Shown: one piece after another, positions 6,840 through 14,775 of the stretch
Position numbering within the stretch: the stretch's first letter is position 1
Layout: every line of letters begins with the position of its first letter
Assembly (NCBI GenBank): GCA_964646785.1
Contig: CAZYGU010000013.1
Location: 1 to 22,654 of the forward strand
DNA from: JBGTNQ01 sp964646785
GTDB lineage: Bacteria > Patescibacteriota > Minisyncoccia > Phycocordibacterales > Zambryskibacteraceae
Direction of reading: 5' to 3'
DNA: 22,654 nucleotides
Notes under the pieces: generated by a model
What the model was told of the DNA's origin: nothing
The model's database searches: none
What the model saw: only the letters and a program-made list of their open reading frames with translations
Position numbers and translations under genes: made by a program

Positions 6840-8120
6840 TTACTTTCTACCAAGAATAGCATCGAGTGTATTTTGTTTTACTACAATACGTGCAGGAATA
6901 TATCCAGCAATCAATGTTGCAACCATGAGAATTGCAGCACGAACCATTGTATTAGGTATTTCTGCTACTAAAGTTCCATCACTAAACGGAAACTTAATTG
7001 GGTGTGCGGTAATGAATGGCACCAAAAAGCCATATAAAATAACGAGTCCTATCCCAATACCAACCAGTGCATAAAAGAACGATTGAAGGACGTATGAAAA
7101 TTCAATTGCAAGCGAATCAATACCAATACCCTTTAAAATTCCGATGAACTTTCTTCGAGTAATCGCATTTACGAAAATAACAATGAAAATTGTAATGGAT
7201 GCAGCAACAAGTCCAATTGACCCTACAACGTTTCCGAGAAGGCCGAATGTATTTTTGATATCAAGAAGAAACTTTGGTAATGATTCTTCCCATGTTTGAA
7301 CACGCGCATATTCACCTGCTCCAGTACGAAGCAGTGCATTTTTAACAAAAAGTGGATCAACTCCTTTATCAAGAACAACTGTAACCTCATCGATATTGTA
7401 GTCACCTCTACCAATTAAATTACGTAGTGTTGTATCAAGCATAAATACTCGAAAATCAACTTGATCAACCTTTCCTCTCACAATTCCTTTTACCGTAAAC
7501 TCTTTTACGTTACCTGCAATTGTCATTCGAACTTTATCGCCAGGTGCAATATGGTCAAAGAGTGTTAACCCAGGCGCTTCAATATTGAGATATTTTCGAA
7601 GAAAGTTTGATCCAATCAAAATACTGTCAGAGTCATCAGCGGTTAAATAGCTTCCTTCAATAACCTTCGAACTAAGTCCGGTTGCATCATCCTCACGAAT
7701 CGGATCAATACCAACTACTGATGCCGCAATTGAATCTGCCTTATCAGTAAAGTTAATTCTCGTTTTATAGTTCGCTTCTATCGATGCGCCATCAACATAT
7801 CGAGCAGAATACGTTTTTACTCCTGGAATACCCTGAATAGTTGAAATAAGTGACGGACTATTTTGAATATAATCTTTTTTAGGGAGTGTAGTAAGAAGCA
7901 CATCTCCTGCATATCCTGACTTGTATACATCAGTCGAACCCTCAATAAGTCCAACAAGAACCCCGCGAACCACAACAAGATTTAGAAACGTAAGCATCAT
8001 TACAAAAATAATGAGTGCAGTAGTAGCAAATGATGAACGTCTAACTTGACGAAGCGCAAGAAACCAACCCACTTGCAGTGAGGTGATAAATGTTTTGAAT
8101 TTGCGTTTTGTTCGCTCCAT
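6840..8120 (-). CDS. FtsX/MacB-type ABC permease
   Basis: A 426-residue protein with one N-terminal membrane helix (about 32-58), an extracytoplasmic domain of roughly 230 residues and three C-terminal helices (about 295-320, 335-367 and 390-410). This is the MacB/FtsX topology. The end VVKQNTLDAILGRK resembles the usual cytoplasmic tail of these permeases. It is the first gene of the operon permease-ATPase-adaptor-marR-trhO. The ATG at 8120 follows a -10 box by 17 nt and has no Shine-Dalgarno sequence. Family confident, substrate unknown. Confidence 0.9.
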   Translation of the reverse strand: MERTKRKFKTFITSLQVGWFLALRQVRRSSFATTALIIFVMMLTFLNLVVVRGVLVGLIEGSTDVYKSGYAGDVLLTTLPKKDYIQNSPSLISTIQGIPGVKTYSARYVDGASIEANYKTRINFTDKADSIAASVVGIDPIREDDATGLSSKVIEGSYLTADDSDSILIGSNFLRKYLNIEAPGLTLFDHIAPGDKVRMTIAGNVKEFTVKGIVRGKVDQVDFRVFMLDTTLRNLIGRGDYNIDEVTVVLDKGVDPLFVKNALLRTGAGEYARVQTWEESLPKFLLDIKNTFGLLGNVVGSIGLVAASITIFIVIFVNAITRRKFIGILKGIGIDSLAIEFSYVLQSFFYALVGIGIGLVILYGFLVPFITAHPIKFPFSDGTLVAEIPNTMVRAAILMVATLIAGYIPARIVVKQNTLDAILGRK

Positions 8121-8137
8121 AGAAATCTAAGCTACTT

Positions 8138-8171
8138 AGTATAGCTTTTTATACTTGATTTATCAAGTATA
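8138..8171 (-). promoter_or_regulatory. Exporter-operon promoter with MarR-type operator
   Basis: On the minus strand -35 TTGATA (8161-8166) and -10 TATACT (8138-8143) are 17 bp apart. A perfect inverted repeat, TATACTTGA (8150-8158), 4-bp spacer, TCAAGTATA (8163-8171), covers the -35 and most of the spacer. A second dyad, AAGCTA/TAGCTT (8129-8147), spans the -10. The TTGA-TCAA core fits known MarR-family sites in type. The MarR gene is in this operon, so feedback repression is inferred. Confidence 0.78.
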
Positions 8172-8173
8172 CC

Positions 8174-8758
8174 TTACCAAGGTATTGGATACTGAATGAA
8201 TTGATCAAGAAGGGGTTTTTTGTAAACAATACGTGAAAATGCCTCTGCCTCCCACAAAGCCCCATTGAGTGCAATATGTGGTTTTGGTTCCACAGGAATC
8301 CCAACATACTTCATTACAGCATCGGAATCTAAAGCAGTTTTTTTATGTTTTAATGGTGGATTCTCTCCGCGACTTAACATATGAGTAAAAGTAATCGTGT
8401 GAAGATCAATTGACCTGTGTGATAATTCAGCCGACTCGCCAGCTCTCTGTGCAGCTGCCTCAACAAAATTGATATCAAAAGATACATTCATCCCAGCAAT
8501 CACCATATCATCACGATTATGAAGCCATTGTAAAAAGTGATTCACTAAATCAGTTTCAGATTGCTTTTTTTCATCATGGATCTCATCTATTGAATACCCA
8601 TTCACTTGCAGTGCTCCTGGTTCGATGTGTGATCCATCCCATATTTTACATTCTTCATAAAATTGAATCTGTGGCTGCATAAAATCAACCGCACCAATAC
8701 TGACTAACGAATGCATAAGTGGATTTGTTCCCGTCGTTTCAACATCGAGAATTATCAT
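8174..8758 (-). CDS. DEDDh-type 3'-5' exonuclease-like protein (possible loss of last catalytic Asp)
   Basis: A 194-residue protein with an RNase H-like exonuclease fold. Exo I is ILDVETTGTNP (D5, E7), Exo II is NVSFDINF (D95) and Exo III is PHIALNGALWEAEAF (H161). Such proteins (DnaQ, RNase T, oligoribonuclease) remove 3' nucleotides with two metal ions. In the usual H-x4-D motif the Asp comes five residues after the His, but here that position is G166. A nearby acidic residue (E170 or E172) might substitute, or the enzyme may be altered or inactive. It is transcribed alone, and its stop lies 3 nt from the exporter operator. Not part of a polymerase gene. Confidence 0.82.
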   Translation of the reverse strand: MIILDVETTGTNPLMHSLVSIGAVDFMQPQIQFYEECKIWDGSHIEPGALQVNGYSIDEIHDEKKQSETDLVNHFLQWLHNRDDMVIAGMNVSFDINFVEAAAQRAGESAELSHRSIDLHTITFTHMLSRGENPPLKHKKTALDSDAVMKYVGIPVEPKPHIALNGALWEAEAFSRIVYKKPLLDQFIQYPIPW

Positions 8759-8819
8759 AGAAATAGTTTACACTATTTTGCGTAACCCTAATCATCATCA
8801 CAAAAAATTAACTATCGAG

Positions 8820-9344
8820 TTATTTAAGCCCCTTACAAGTTGTTGAAGGAGTTAGCCCTGCTTTCCGAGCATCTTCAATCGACTCGTAATAAACCTTATT
8901 TTTCTCAAGGATACGTTTCGCACCAGAACATGTTGGGTAGTAGTATTTGGTACCATTTTTCGAAGCAACCACAGATCCTTCATTTTGAGTTTGTTCCCAT
9001 ACTGTTACAGCGCCCTTCACTTGTGGTTTTATAGTATCTGTTTGAGGGTTTACTTTTGTAATTTGTTCATTTTTAGGTGTAGCTGGTGTCCCCGCACTGC
9101 CTGGATTAGTGATTTCAATAGGGATTTTCTGTGCATGGAAATATGATAATCTTCCAATACCGTATGAAGCTGATGCAATAAGAACAAAGAGAACTCCTAT
9201 AAATATATGGTTTCTGGTCCCCTTTTCGTTAACGCTGACAATGTCAAATTCCTCCTCAGATGGAATAGAAGAGGTCCCCTGTTCACTCACAAGACCAAGC
9301 TTAGAGAGGGTCTTGCTTTTATCAGCAACTTCTTTTATACTCAT
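8820..9344 (-). CDS. Membrane-anchored protein with C-terminal Cys-containing (Ada/MTH538-like) domain
   Basis: A 174-residue protein. A cytoplasmic N-terminus (1-46) leads to one membrane helix (about 47-65) and a Pro/Thr/Lys linker. The compact C-terminal domain of about 45 residues runs from SKNGTKYYYPTCSGAKRI to TPSTTCKGLK. The pattern K-Y-Y-x-P-x-C ... A-x-x-AG-x-x-P-x-x-x-C-K-G-L is like the small Ada-type metal-binding modules attached to many secreted or competence proteins. Here only two Cys are present, so a metal site would need the Tyr or other ligands. The domain faces outside by topology. It is transcribed alone from a -10 (TGCTAGAAT) ending 8 nt before the ATG. Role unknown. 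Confidence 0.68.
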   Translation of the reverse strand: MSIKEVADKSKTLSKLGLVSEQGTSSIPSEEEFDIVSVNEKGTRNHIFIGVLFVLIASASYGIGRLSYFHAQKIPIEITNPGSAGTPATPKNEQITKVNPQTDTIKPQVKGAVTVWEQTQNEGSVVASKNGTKYYYPTCSGAKRILEKNKVYYESIEDARKAGLTPSTTCKGLK

Positions 9345-9352
9345 ACCCTGTT

Positions 9353-9361
9353 ATTCTAGCA
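9353..9361 (-). promoter_or_regulatory. Extended -10 promoter, predicted leaderless start
   Basis: TGC-TAGAAT on the minus strand has its -10 hexamer at 9353-9358, with 8 nt between it and the ATG at 9344. Transcription would begin at or within a base or two of the start codon. The -35 region is weak (TTTAAA at 18 bp). Confidence 0.6.
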
Positions 9362-9432
9362 CCCAAGTGTGAGGTATTTAAAGCTAGAACCTAACACCTA
9401 TAAGCTAGTAGTTACGATTATATCTATCCACA

Positions 9433-9705
9433 ATGGCACATAAGAAATCCGCAGGTACAACAAAAAACGGTAGAGATTCCAATCCAAAATATTTGGGTCT
9501 CAAAATCACTCCTGGAGCATTCGCTAAACCAGGTGCTATTTTGGTTCGTCAGCGTGGAACTGATGTTCTTCCTGGAAAGAACGTAGATATGGGTCGTGAC
9601 CATACTATTTTTGCCCTCAAAGAAGGTGTCGTTTCAATGACAAGTAAAAGAAAAAAACATTTCGATAACACTACTCTCATTAAAAAAGTCATCAATGTAA
9701 TCTAA
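9433..9705 (+). CDS. rpmA: 50S ribosomal protein L27
   Basis: A 90-residue protein, a clear L27. It starts MAHKKSAGTTKNGRDSNPKY and contains FAKPGAILVRQRGT, GRDHTIFALKEG and a basic C-terminus. The N-terminal arm, which reaches the peptidyl-transferase centre, begins directly at MAHKK with no cleavable prepeptide of the Firmicutes type. The gene is separate from rplU (at 18008), with which it is usually paired in other bacteria. It has its own terminator 2 nt after the stop codon. No Shine-Dalgarno sequence; a possible -10 TTATAT (9418-9423) ends 9 nt before the ATG. Confidence 0.97.
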   Translation: MAHKKSAGTTKNGRDSNPKYLGLKITPGAFAKPGAILVRQRGTDVLPGKNVDMGRDHTIFALKEGVVSMTSKRKKHFDNTTLIKKVINVI

Positions 9706-9735
9706 AGAAAACCCCACATACTGTGGGGTTTTCTT
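9705..9735 (+). terminator. rpmA terminator
   Basis: CCCCACA (9712-9718) pairs with TGTGGGG (9722-9728), extended by GAAAA/TTTTC, with a loop of three bases and a T-rich 3' side. Confidence 0.9.
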
Positions 9736-9808
9736 CTGTACAAATTGCGTTCCATGTAGTAAAAATGTGAAAGAGCTCATTTATACCGAACTTTTTTTGG
9801 AGAACAGC

Positions 9809-10216
9809 ATGCAAGCCTATGTGCCAAAAGCTGATCCTGTAGTAGCAAAAGCCCAAGCGGTGAAGATTCTCCTCTATACGGAAGAGCAATTCGTCATCGA
9901 TTTGATGGAGAACCTGCGGACAGGAAAATTTAGTGGTGTAAACCCGCACTGTGATTTTTTTGCAGCTTGTACCAGGTTTGGTGAATCCAAATCTGACATA
10001 CTCTCCATGCATGGGTTTGAACAGAAAACTGGGCACATTCAACCCATTGAGCAGTTCACATTCAATATCGCTCTCGGTGATACCATAGAAACAAATTCGC
10101 GTGCAAGAGAGTTGTATGGATGGTGTGAAGAAGTTCTCGAGTCAAAAGCACTCGTGCGTAGACCCACCTTGTCACAAGGTAGTGTTTGCGGAATGGACAT
10201 CGCCATGCGTGAATAA
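9809..10216 (+). CDS. Hypothetical protein, distant paralogue of the next gene
   Basis: A 135-residue protein from the ATG at 9809, chosen because GGAG lies 6 nt upstream. A GTG at 9767 is in frame but has no such site. It is soluble, with five Cys and no signal peptide. Visible elements are LMENLRTGKFSG (32-43), C48, and QPIEQFTFNIALGDT (78-92) running to W105. Residues 78-105 align without gaps to residues 76-103 of the protein at 10338, with 11 of 28 identical, so I treat the two as one family. The name and role are unknown. Base use is GC-richer than in the neighbouring ribosomal genes, and it is a single-gene unit with its own terminator. Confidence 0.7.
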   Translation: MQAYVPKADPVVAKAQAVKILLYTEEQFVIDLMENLRTGKFSGVNPHCDFFAACTRFGESKSDILSMHGFEQKTGHIQPIEQFTFNIALGDTIETNSRARELYGWCEEVLESKALVRRPTLSQGSVCGMDIAMRE

Positions 10217-10225
10217 AAAACAAGA

Positions 10226-10265
10226 ATATCCCCCCTCAAGGCTTGTCTTGAGGGGGGATTTGTTT
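10226..10265 (+). terminator. Very strong terminator between the two paralogous hypothetical genes
   Basis: ATCCCCCCTCAAG (10228-10240) and CTTGAGGGGGGAT (10247-10259) form a perfect 13-bp stem around GCTTGT, followed by TTGTTT. Confidence 0.93.
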
Positions 10266-10337
10266 GACTTAGCGAAAAAAAGGTGTAAAAAGAGTAAAGT
10301 TCGATCTTTCAACTACATATCAAGATGAGGTTTGCTC

Positions 10338-10742
10338 ATGACACTTCGAGCAGAGGCGCACAAGCAGGCGCGAAGAATTCTAGCATGCCGGGTTGTTTCT
10401 TTGGATGACTTGAAACGGCTGCAAACACACCTCGAAGCGGGTACCATAGATGGACGAACAAAAAGAACATGCTTTTTAGGTGTTCTTGCTGGAGATAAGA
10501 AAGGAGGGTACGTGCGGCTTCGAAAATGTGTTGGGATTGATGATGTTATAGACGAGCGACAAAACCCAGTCGAGTTGTTCTGCCTTTCCATTCGAAACGG
10601 CCATACGAACACAAACAACCAGCGTGCCTTATGTCTCTGGTTGTGGACTCAAGCAGAAATCGATCGTCGATCTCACCAAACGAGAATCCGTGGATCTACT
10701 GAGATCCCAAGCATCCTTGATGTAAAAACTGTGTGCGCATAA
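10338..10742 (+). CDS. Hypothetical protein, distant paralogue of the preceding gene
   Basis: A 134-residue protein from the ATG at 10338, with GAGG 7 nt upstream; the TTG at 10332 is a worse start. It is basic with no membrane segment. A helical N-terminus (TLRAEAHKQARRILACRV) is followed by LQTHLEAGTIDG (28-39), C45 and NPVELFCLSIRNGHT (76-90) through W103. From memory, the arrangement G-x-[IF]-[SD]-G, Cys, P-x-E-x-F-x-x-x-I-x-x-G-x-T resembles an unnamed family common in phage and metagenome proteins; I cannot confirm this. It has its own leader (TTGACT at 10264-10269) and terminator. Function unknown. Confidence 0.7.
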   Translation: MTLRAEAHKQARRILACRVVSLDDLKRLQTHLEAGTIDGRTKRTCFLGVLAGDKKGGYVRLRKCVGIDDVIDERQNPVELFCLSIRNGHTNTNNQRALCLWLWTQAEIDRRSHQTRIRGSTEIPSILDVKTVCA

Positions 10743-10754
10743 ACGCACACCAAC

Positions 10755-10790
10755 ACAAAAGGTCCGGAACAATATGTTCCGGACCTTTGT
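10755..10790. terminator. Bidirectional terminator between convergent genes
   Basis: AAAGGTCCGGAAC (10758-10770) and GTTCCGGACCTTT (10776-10788) pair perfectly around AATAT. It serves the plus-strand hypothetical gene and minus-strand rplI. A separate 7-bp hairpin, GTGTGCG (10731-10737) with CGCACAC (10744-10750), encloses the upstream stop codon. Confidence 0.9.
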
Positions 10791-10797
10791 AATTTAC

Positions 10798-11241
10798 TTA
10801 TACTGGCTTAATGACGAGGGTGAACGATCCTGATACATCACCTGCAATAACAGGGATTGTGTGCTCTCCAACATTTTTAATTGGCTTCTCGAGCGAAATA
10901 TATTCAGTAGGAATATCAAGTCTACTCTGTTCTTTAAGTGCTGATACAATTTCATCAAGATGTACTCCAGCAAATAAATGACCTTGTTCATTTGCAGATA
11001 GTGTCATTTCAACCTTCACTCCATTGAGACTTTGAATATTTTTAACCAAAAGATCATGACTGATATTCTGTTCTCCTTCATGTCGTGCTTTCTCATTATT
11101 GAGCCGTGTGACTACTGCATGAGTTGCAACCTCAGCAAGTTTTCTTGGAATAAGAAAGTTTGCTGCGTATCCATCTGATACATTCTTAATTTCGTATTTT
11201 TTGCCAATTTTTGGAATATTCTGGAGAAGAATGACTTTCAT
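10798..11241 (-). CDS. rplI: 50S ribosomal protein L9
   Basis: A 147-residue protein of normal length. The N-terminal domain MKVILLQNIPKIGKKYEIKN with VSDGYAANFLIPRKLA is the L9 signature. A connecting helix (about 45-75) leads to the C-terminal RNA-binding domain. It binds 23S rRNA in the L1-stalk region. Several CPR groups lack L9, so its presence speaks for a Parcubacteria-type lineage. Transcribed alone, with no Shine-Dalgarno sequence. A possible extended -10 (TGCTACTAT) lies about 45 nt upstream. Confidence 0.96.
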   Translation of the reverse strand: MKVILLQNIPKIGKKYEIKNVSDGYAANFLIPRKLAEVATHAVVTRLNNEKARHEGEQNISHDLLVKNIQSLNGVKVEMTLSANEQGHLFAGVHLDEIVSALKEQSRLDIPTEYISLEKPIKNVGEHTIPVIAGDVSGSFTLVIKPV

Positions 11242-11384
11242 AATAATGATGATTTTGACTAGTAATTAGCTTTTAGTAGGTACTCATAGTAGCAGTTTTT
11301 AGTGATTTGTCTAGCACAATAAAACTAAAACAACCAAGAAATTTGATCTATCAATTACTATAAGAATGCTTCACTAACTTGTAT

Positions 11385-12617
11385 TTATCTTGAAAGAAGA
11401 ATCTCTATTGCCTTCTCTTTTTGGGTATCGCGGCCAGCTGCTGCATCTTCTTTTGTTATCGTAACTGGGAAATCAGGAGTAAGTCCCCCATCTGAAATTG
11501 AAAGACCTTTCGGAGTAAGCCACCTTGCGATTGTTACTTTAAGGGATGTATCAGGAGTTATATTTACCAATTCTTGTACTGAACCTTTTCCGAATGTCTT
11601 ATCACCAACAAGAGTTGCAACTCCTTGCTCATGAAGTGCGCCAGCTAGAATTTCAGATGCTGAAGCAGAACCACCATCAACTAAAATGACGAATCGTAAT
11701 TTATCAGTGAATACATCGTAGCCCTTACTTCTATAGATAATATTTTCCTCTTTTCCTCCAAAATTTTCCTGAACAATCACTTTTCCTGGTGGTAAGAACC
11801 AACTTGCCATATCGATCGCAGCTTCAAGGTATCCACCTGGATTTCCTCTTAGATCAAGGAGAAGTCTCGGACTACCTGATTCAATAAATTCTCGAAGTGC
11901 CAATCGGAATAGGTTCGGGGTTACTGAAGAGAAGTTATAGAGATCAATTTCAAATACACCGTTTGGAAGAAGTTCTGAATGGATAGCAGGAATATCAATA
12001 ACATCACGAACAATTTTAATTTCGAGAGGTTCTTTTACTCCTGCACGAACCACTGTCAAAGTAACTGTCGTTCCCTTCTTTCCTCGAATAAGAGAAATGG
12101 ATTGATCTTCACTCATTCCTTGTGTAGAAGTTGCGTTGATTTTAATGATTTTATCTCCAGTTTTGACACCCGCGTTTGCAGCAGGGCTGTTTTTTAAAGG
12201 GGCAACAACAGTAAGAACGCCATTTTGCACTCCTACCTCCATTCCTACACCTTCAAAATTTCCACGCACATCACCTTGAAAGATTTCATTCTGAACTGGT
12301 GGGAAAAACACGGTATATGGATCTTTCAGTGATGAAGCAAGCCCTTGAATTGCGCCATATACTTTTTCTTGGTCTGTAGCAGTAGAGCTGCTATGAGTAG
12401 GAACATACTTTTCATTCAAGATATTCCACGCCTTCCAAAAAGCAGAGAAATCGACTCCTTCTGGTTTATATAACGTAGCATTCTCAATATTTCCACCTGC
12501 GAGAGAAACCTGCTTTGATTCATGACGAATACCTACTTTTACACCGACAAAAAATACCGCACCTAAAATGAGAGCGGTGATAGCTGCAGCATAAATATTT
12601 TTCTTATCGTAATTCAT
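11385..12617 (-). CDS. C-terminal processing peptidase (S41 family, PDZ domain)
   Basis: A 410-residue protein. A membrane anchor or signal lies at residues 8-28. An N-terminal helical part is followed by a PDZ domain (about 118-205; VGVQNGVLTVVAPLKNSPA, GVKTGDKIIKIN) and the S41 protease core. The nucleophile is S319 in DGGSASASEI. The general base is K344 in KTFGKGSVQ, 25 residues later as in Tsp/CtpA. R257-G258-N259-P260-G261-G262 is the conserved turn. Known role: degrading or trimming extracytoplasmic proteins at their C-termini. Full length and intact, divergent from corA, no Shine-Dalgarno sequence. A gene symbol of ctpA or prc would be a family-level guess. Confidence 0.93.
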   Translation of the reverse strand: MNYDKKNIYAAAITALILGAVFFVGVKVGIRHESKQVSLAGGNIENATLYKPEGVDFSAFWKAWNILNEKYVPTHSSSTATDQEKVYGAIQGLASSLKDPYTVFFPPVQNEIFQGDVRGNFEGVGMEVGVQNGVLTVVAPLKNSPAANAGVKTGDKIIKINATSTQGMSEDQSISLIRGKKGTTVTLTVVRAGVKEPLEIKIVRDVIDIPAIHSELLPNGVFEIDLYNFSSVTPNLFRLALREFIESGSPRLLLDLRGNPGGYLEAAIDMASWFLPPGKVIVQENFGGKEENIIYRSKGYDVFTDKLRFVILVDGGSASASEILAGALHEQGVATLVGDKTFGKGSVQELVNITPDTSLKVTIARWLTPKGLSISDGGLTPDFPVTITKEDAAAGRDTQKEKAIEILLSR

Positions 12618-12709
12618 GAAAAAGAATTGAAATCAATAATACCACATGCTTGTAAAATCAGCATAGAAAAATTATAAACCCCAATAGATAGAGTCGGCTG
12701 ACAAGCCTG

Positions 12710-12718
12710 TGATATAAT
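12710..12718 (+). promoter_or_regulatory. corA extended -10 promoter, predicted leaderless start
   Basis: TGATATAAT: a TGN extension followed by a perfect TATAAT at 12713-12718. The corA ATG at 12728 is only 9 nt further, so the mRNA should have almost no 5' UTR. No clear -35 is seen, as expected for an extended -10. Confidence 0.72.
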
Positions 12719-12727
12719 TATTTCACT

Positions 12728-13642
12728 ATGATTACACGATATACATATGGGAATACTGTGTGGATCGATTTAAATCGTCCAGAACAAGATGAGGTACAGG
12801 CAATTGTTGATGAGTTTGATATTAATAAAGCGGTAGCAAAAGAACTCGTTTCCCCATCACTAAAATCTCGAGCAGAATTATACAAGAAGTATATTTACCT
12901 TATTCTTCACTTCCCCGCTTTTAAACATAGTCATGGCCAAAACACCAAACAGGAGATTGATTTCATTATTGGAAAAGATTTTTTGATTACCGCACGCTAC
13001 GACACCATTGATGCAATGGACAAATTTGCAAAAGAAGTTGAAGTAAAAAGTATTCTAGATAGAGGATTTAATGAGGAAAGAACTGGTGCAATGTTTTTTG
13101 GCATCCTTGAAGAAATATACCAATCACTACTCAATGAGCTCGACTATATCGATACATGGACAACAAAAATAGAGGATAAGATATTCTCTGGTAATGAACG
13201 TGAAATGGTAATGGCACTTTCTGACGTAAGTAGAAATCTTCTTAATTTCAAGAAATCAACAGACTTTCACAAAGAAGTACTTACGACTCTCGATACTCTT
13301 GGGAAGAAAATTTTTGATGAACATTTCTCATACCACGTTCACAAATCAATTGGTGAATATTTGAAAGTTGAAAACTCTCTTAAGAATGCAATGGATTTTG
13401 TTTCAGAACTAAGACAAACAAATGACTCACTTCTTTCTACTAAAGAAAATGAGATCATGAAAACACTCACCATTATGGCCTTCACCACATTCCCTCTCAC
13501 ACTAATGGCCGCAATGTTTAGTATGGACACAAAATTCACCCCAATTGTAGGACATCCGAATGATTTTTGGATCATTCTCGGTATCATGTTTGGCGCCACA
13601 GTTCTCTTCTTCATTTTCTTTAAATACAAGAAATGGTTCTAA
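12728..13642 (+). CDS. corA: CorA-type divalent cation channel with altered GMN motif
   Basis: A 304-residue protein of CorA/MIT architecture. A cytoplasmic alpha/beta domain (1-150) leads to a long stalk helix and two C-terminal membrane helices (about 250-268 and 282-300), ending with the basic tail FKYKKWF. The conserved Gly-Met-Asn filter at the end of the first helix is replaced by Ser-Met-Asp in AAMFSMDTKF. The rest of the loop (TPIVGHPNDFWII) is as expected for the family. Known role: Mg2+ (or Co2+/Ni2+/Zn2+) passage driven by the gradient; the changed filter may alter selectivity. Predicted leaderless mRNA; cysS follows 35 nt later and may be cotranscribed. Confidence 0.88.
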   Translation: MITRYTYGNTVWIDLNRPEQDEVQAIVDEFDINKAVAKELVSPSLKSRAELYKKYIYLILHFPAFKHSHGQNTKQEIDFIIGKDFLITARYDTIDAMDKFAKEVEVKSILDRGFNEERTGAMFFGILEEIYQSLLNELDYIDTWTTKIEDKIFSGNEREMVMALSDVSRNLLNFKKSTDFHKEVLTTLDTLGKKIFDEHFSYHVHKSIGEYLKVENSLKNAMDFVSELRQTNDSLLSTKENEIMKTLTIMAFTTFPLTLMAAMFSMDTKFTPIVGHPNDFWIILGIMFGATVLFFIFFKYKKWF

Positions 13643-13677
13643 GGTTGTTAACAATAGTTAGTTTTTAGTGAATACAG

Positions 13678-14675
13678 ATGCTCAAACTTCATAATACGCT
13701 TACGGGAAAAACGGAAGAATTCAAATCAATTACCGCAGGAAAAGTTGGAATGTATAATTGCGGGCCTACTGTCTACAATTTTGCTCATATTGGAAATTTA
13801 CGTGCATATGTGTTTGCTGATGTACTCCGACGTTCACTTGAATACACCGGCTATACAGTTACACAAATAATGAACATAACGGACGTTGGTCACCTTGTTG
13901 GCGATGGTGATGAAGGAGATGACAAAATGACGAAAGCTCTCATTCGTGAGGGAAAACCGAAAACTCGTGAAGCAATGAGGGAGGTTGCGAACACATATTT
14001 TGAGGCTTTCAAGCAAGACCTTGAGAAACTTAATATTGAAACTCCCACACAATTCCCCTTTGCAAGTGAACATATCCAAGAAGATATCGACCTTATCAAT
14101 GTGCTGTTTGAGAAGGATATTGCATATCAAATATCTGATGGAATATATTTTGATCTTTCAAAATTTCCTGAATACGGAAAATTGGGAAATATTAAACAAG
14201 AAACTGTTGAGGAGACTGAATCACGTATCGGCATAAACAGAGAGAAAAAAAATTACCGTGATTTTGCACTGTGGAAATTTAATGATGCAGGATGGGAAAC
14301 ACCATGGGGAAAGGGTTTTCCTGGTTGGCATATCGAATGTTCAGCAATGTCGATGAAGTATCTTGGTGAGACGTTTGATATTCATACAGGAGGAATTGAT
14401 CACATTCCAACACATCACAATAATGAAATTGCACAATCCGAATCTGCAACCGGAAAAGAATATGCACATTATTGGCTGCATAGTGCACATGTACAGGTTG
14501 ATGGTGGGAAAATGGCAAAATCAGAAAATAATTTCATTACCCTACAAACTCTGATTGATAAAAAGTTTTCTCCACTTGCCTATCGATATTGGCTTTTACA
14601 AGCACGATATAGTAGTCCAGTAAATTTTTCATGGGAAGCTCTCGAAGCTGCCCAACAAGCATATAATAAACTTAC
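13678..14675 (+). CDS. cysS: Cysteinyl-tRNA synthetase, 3' end lost in assembly gap
   Basis: 332 complete residues are visible before the gap. Class I signature HIGN (37-40, for HIGH) is in FAHIGNLRAY. The zinc ligands C28, C221 and H246/E250 and the KMAKS loop (278-282, for KMSKS) are present. Known role: attaching Cys to tRNA-Cys. The family is about 460 residues long, so about 130 C-terminal residues (helical bundle and anticodon-binding part) are missing in the N run. The apparent fusion to DnaB after the gap is an artefact of a placeholder that happens to keep the frame. Starts with ATG 35 nt after corA, without a Shine-Dalgarno sequence. Confidence 0.95.
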
Positions 14676-14775
14676 NNNNNNNNNNNNNNNNNNNNNNNNN
14701 NNNNNNNNNNNNNNNNNNNNNNNNNNNNNNNNNNNNNNNNNNNNNNNNNNNNNNNNNNNNNNNNNNNNNNNNNNN
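14676..14775. other. Assembly gap (100 N) between cysS and dnaB
   Basis: A 100-base placeholder. About 390 bases of cysS and the first few codons of dnaB are missing, so the real gap must be longer than 100 bases if the two genes are neighbours. Confidence 0.97.

Noticed and set aside
10766..10780. GAAC-N5-GTTC, a possible second LexA box
   Set aside because: The spacer is five rather than four bases and it is the loop region of a perfect terminator stem between convergent genes.
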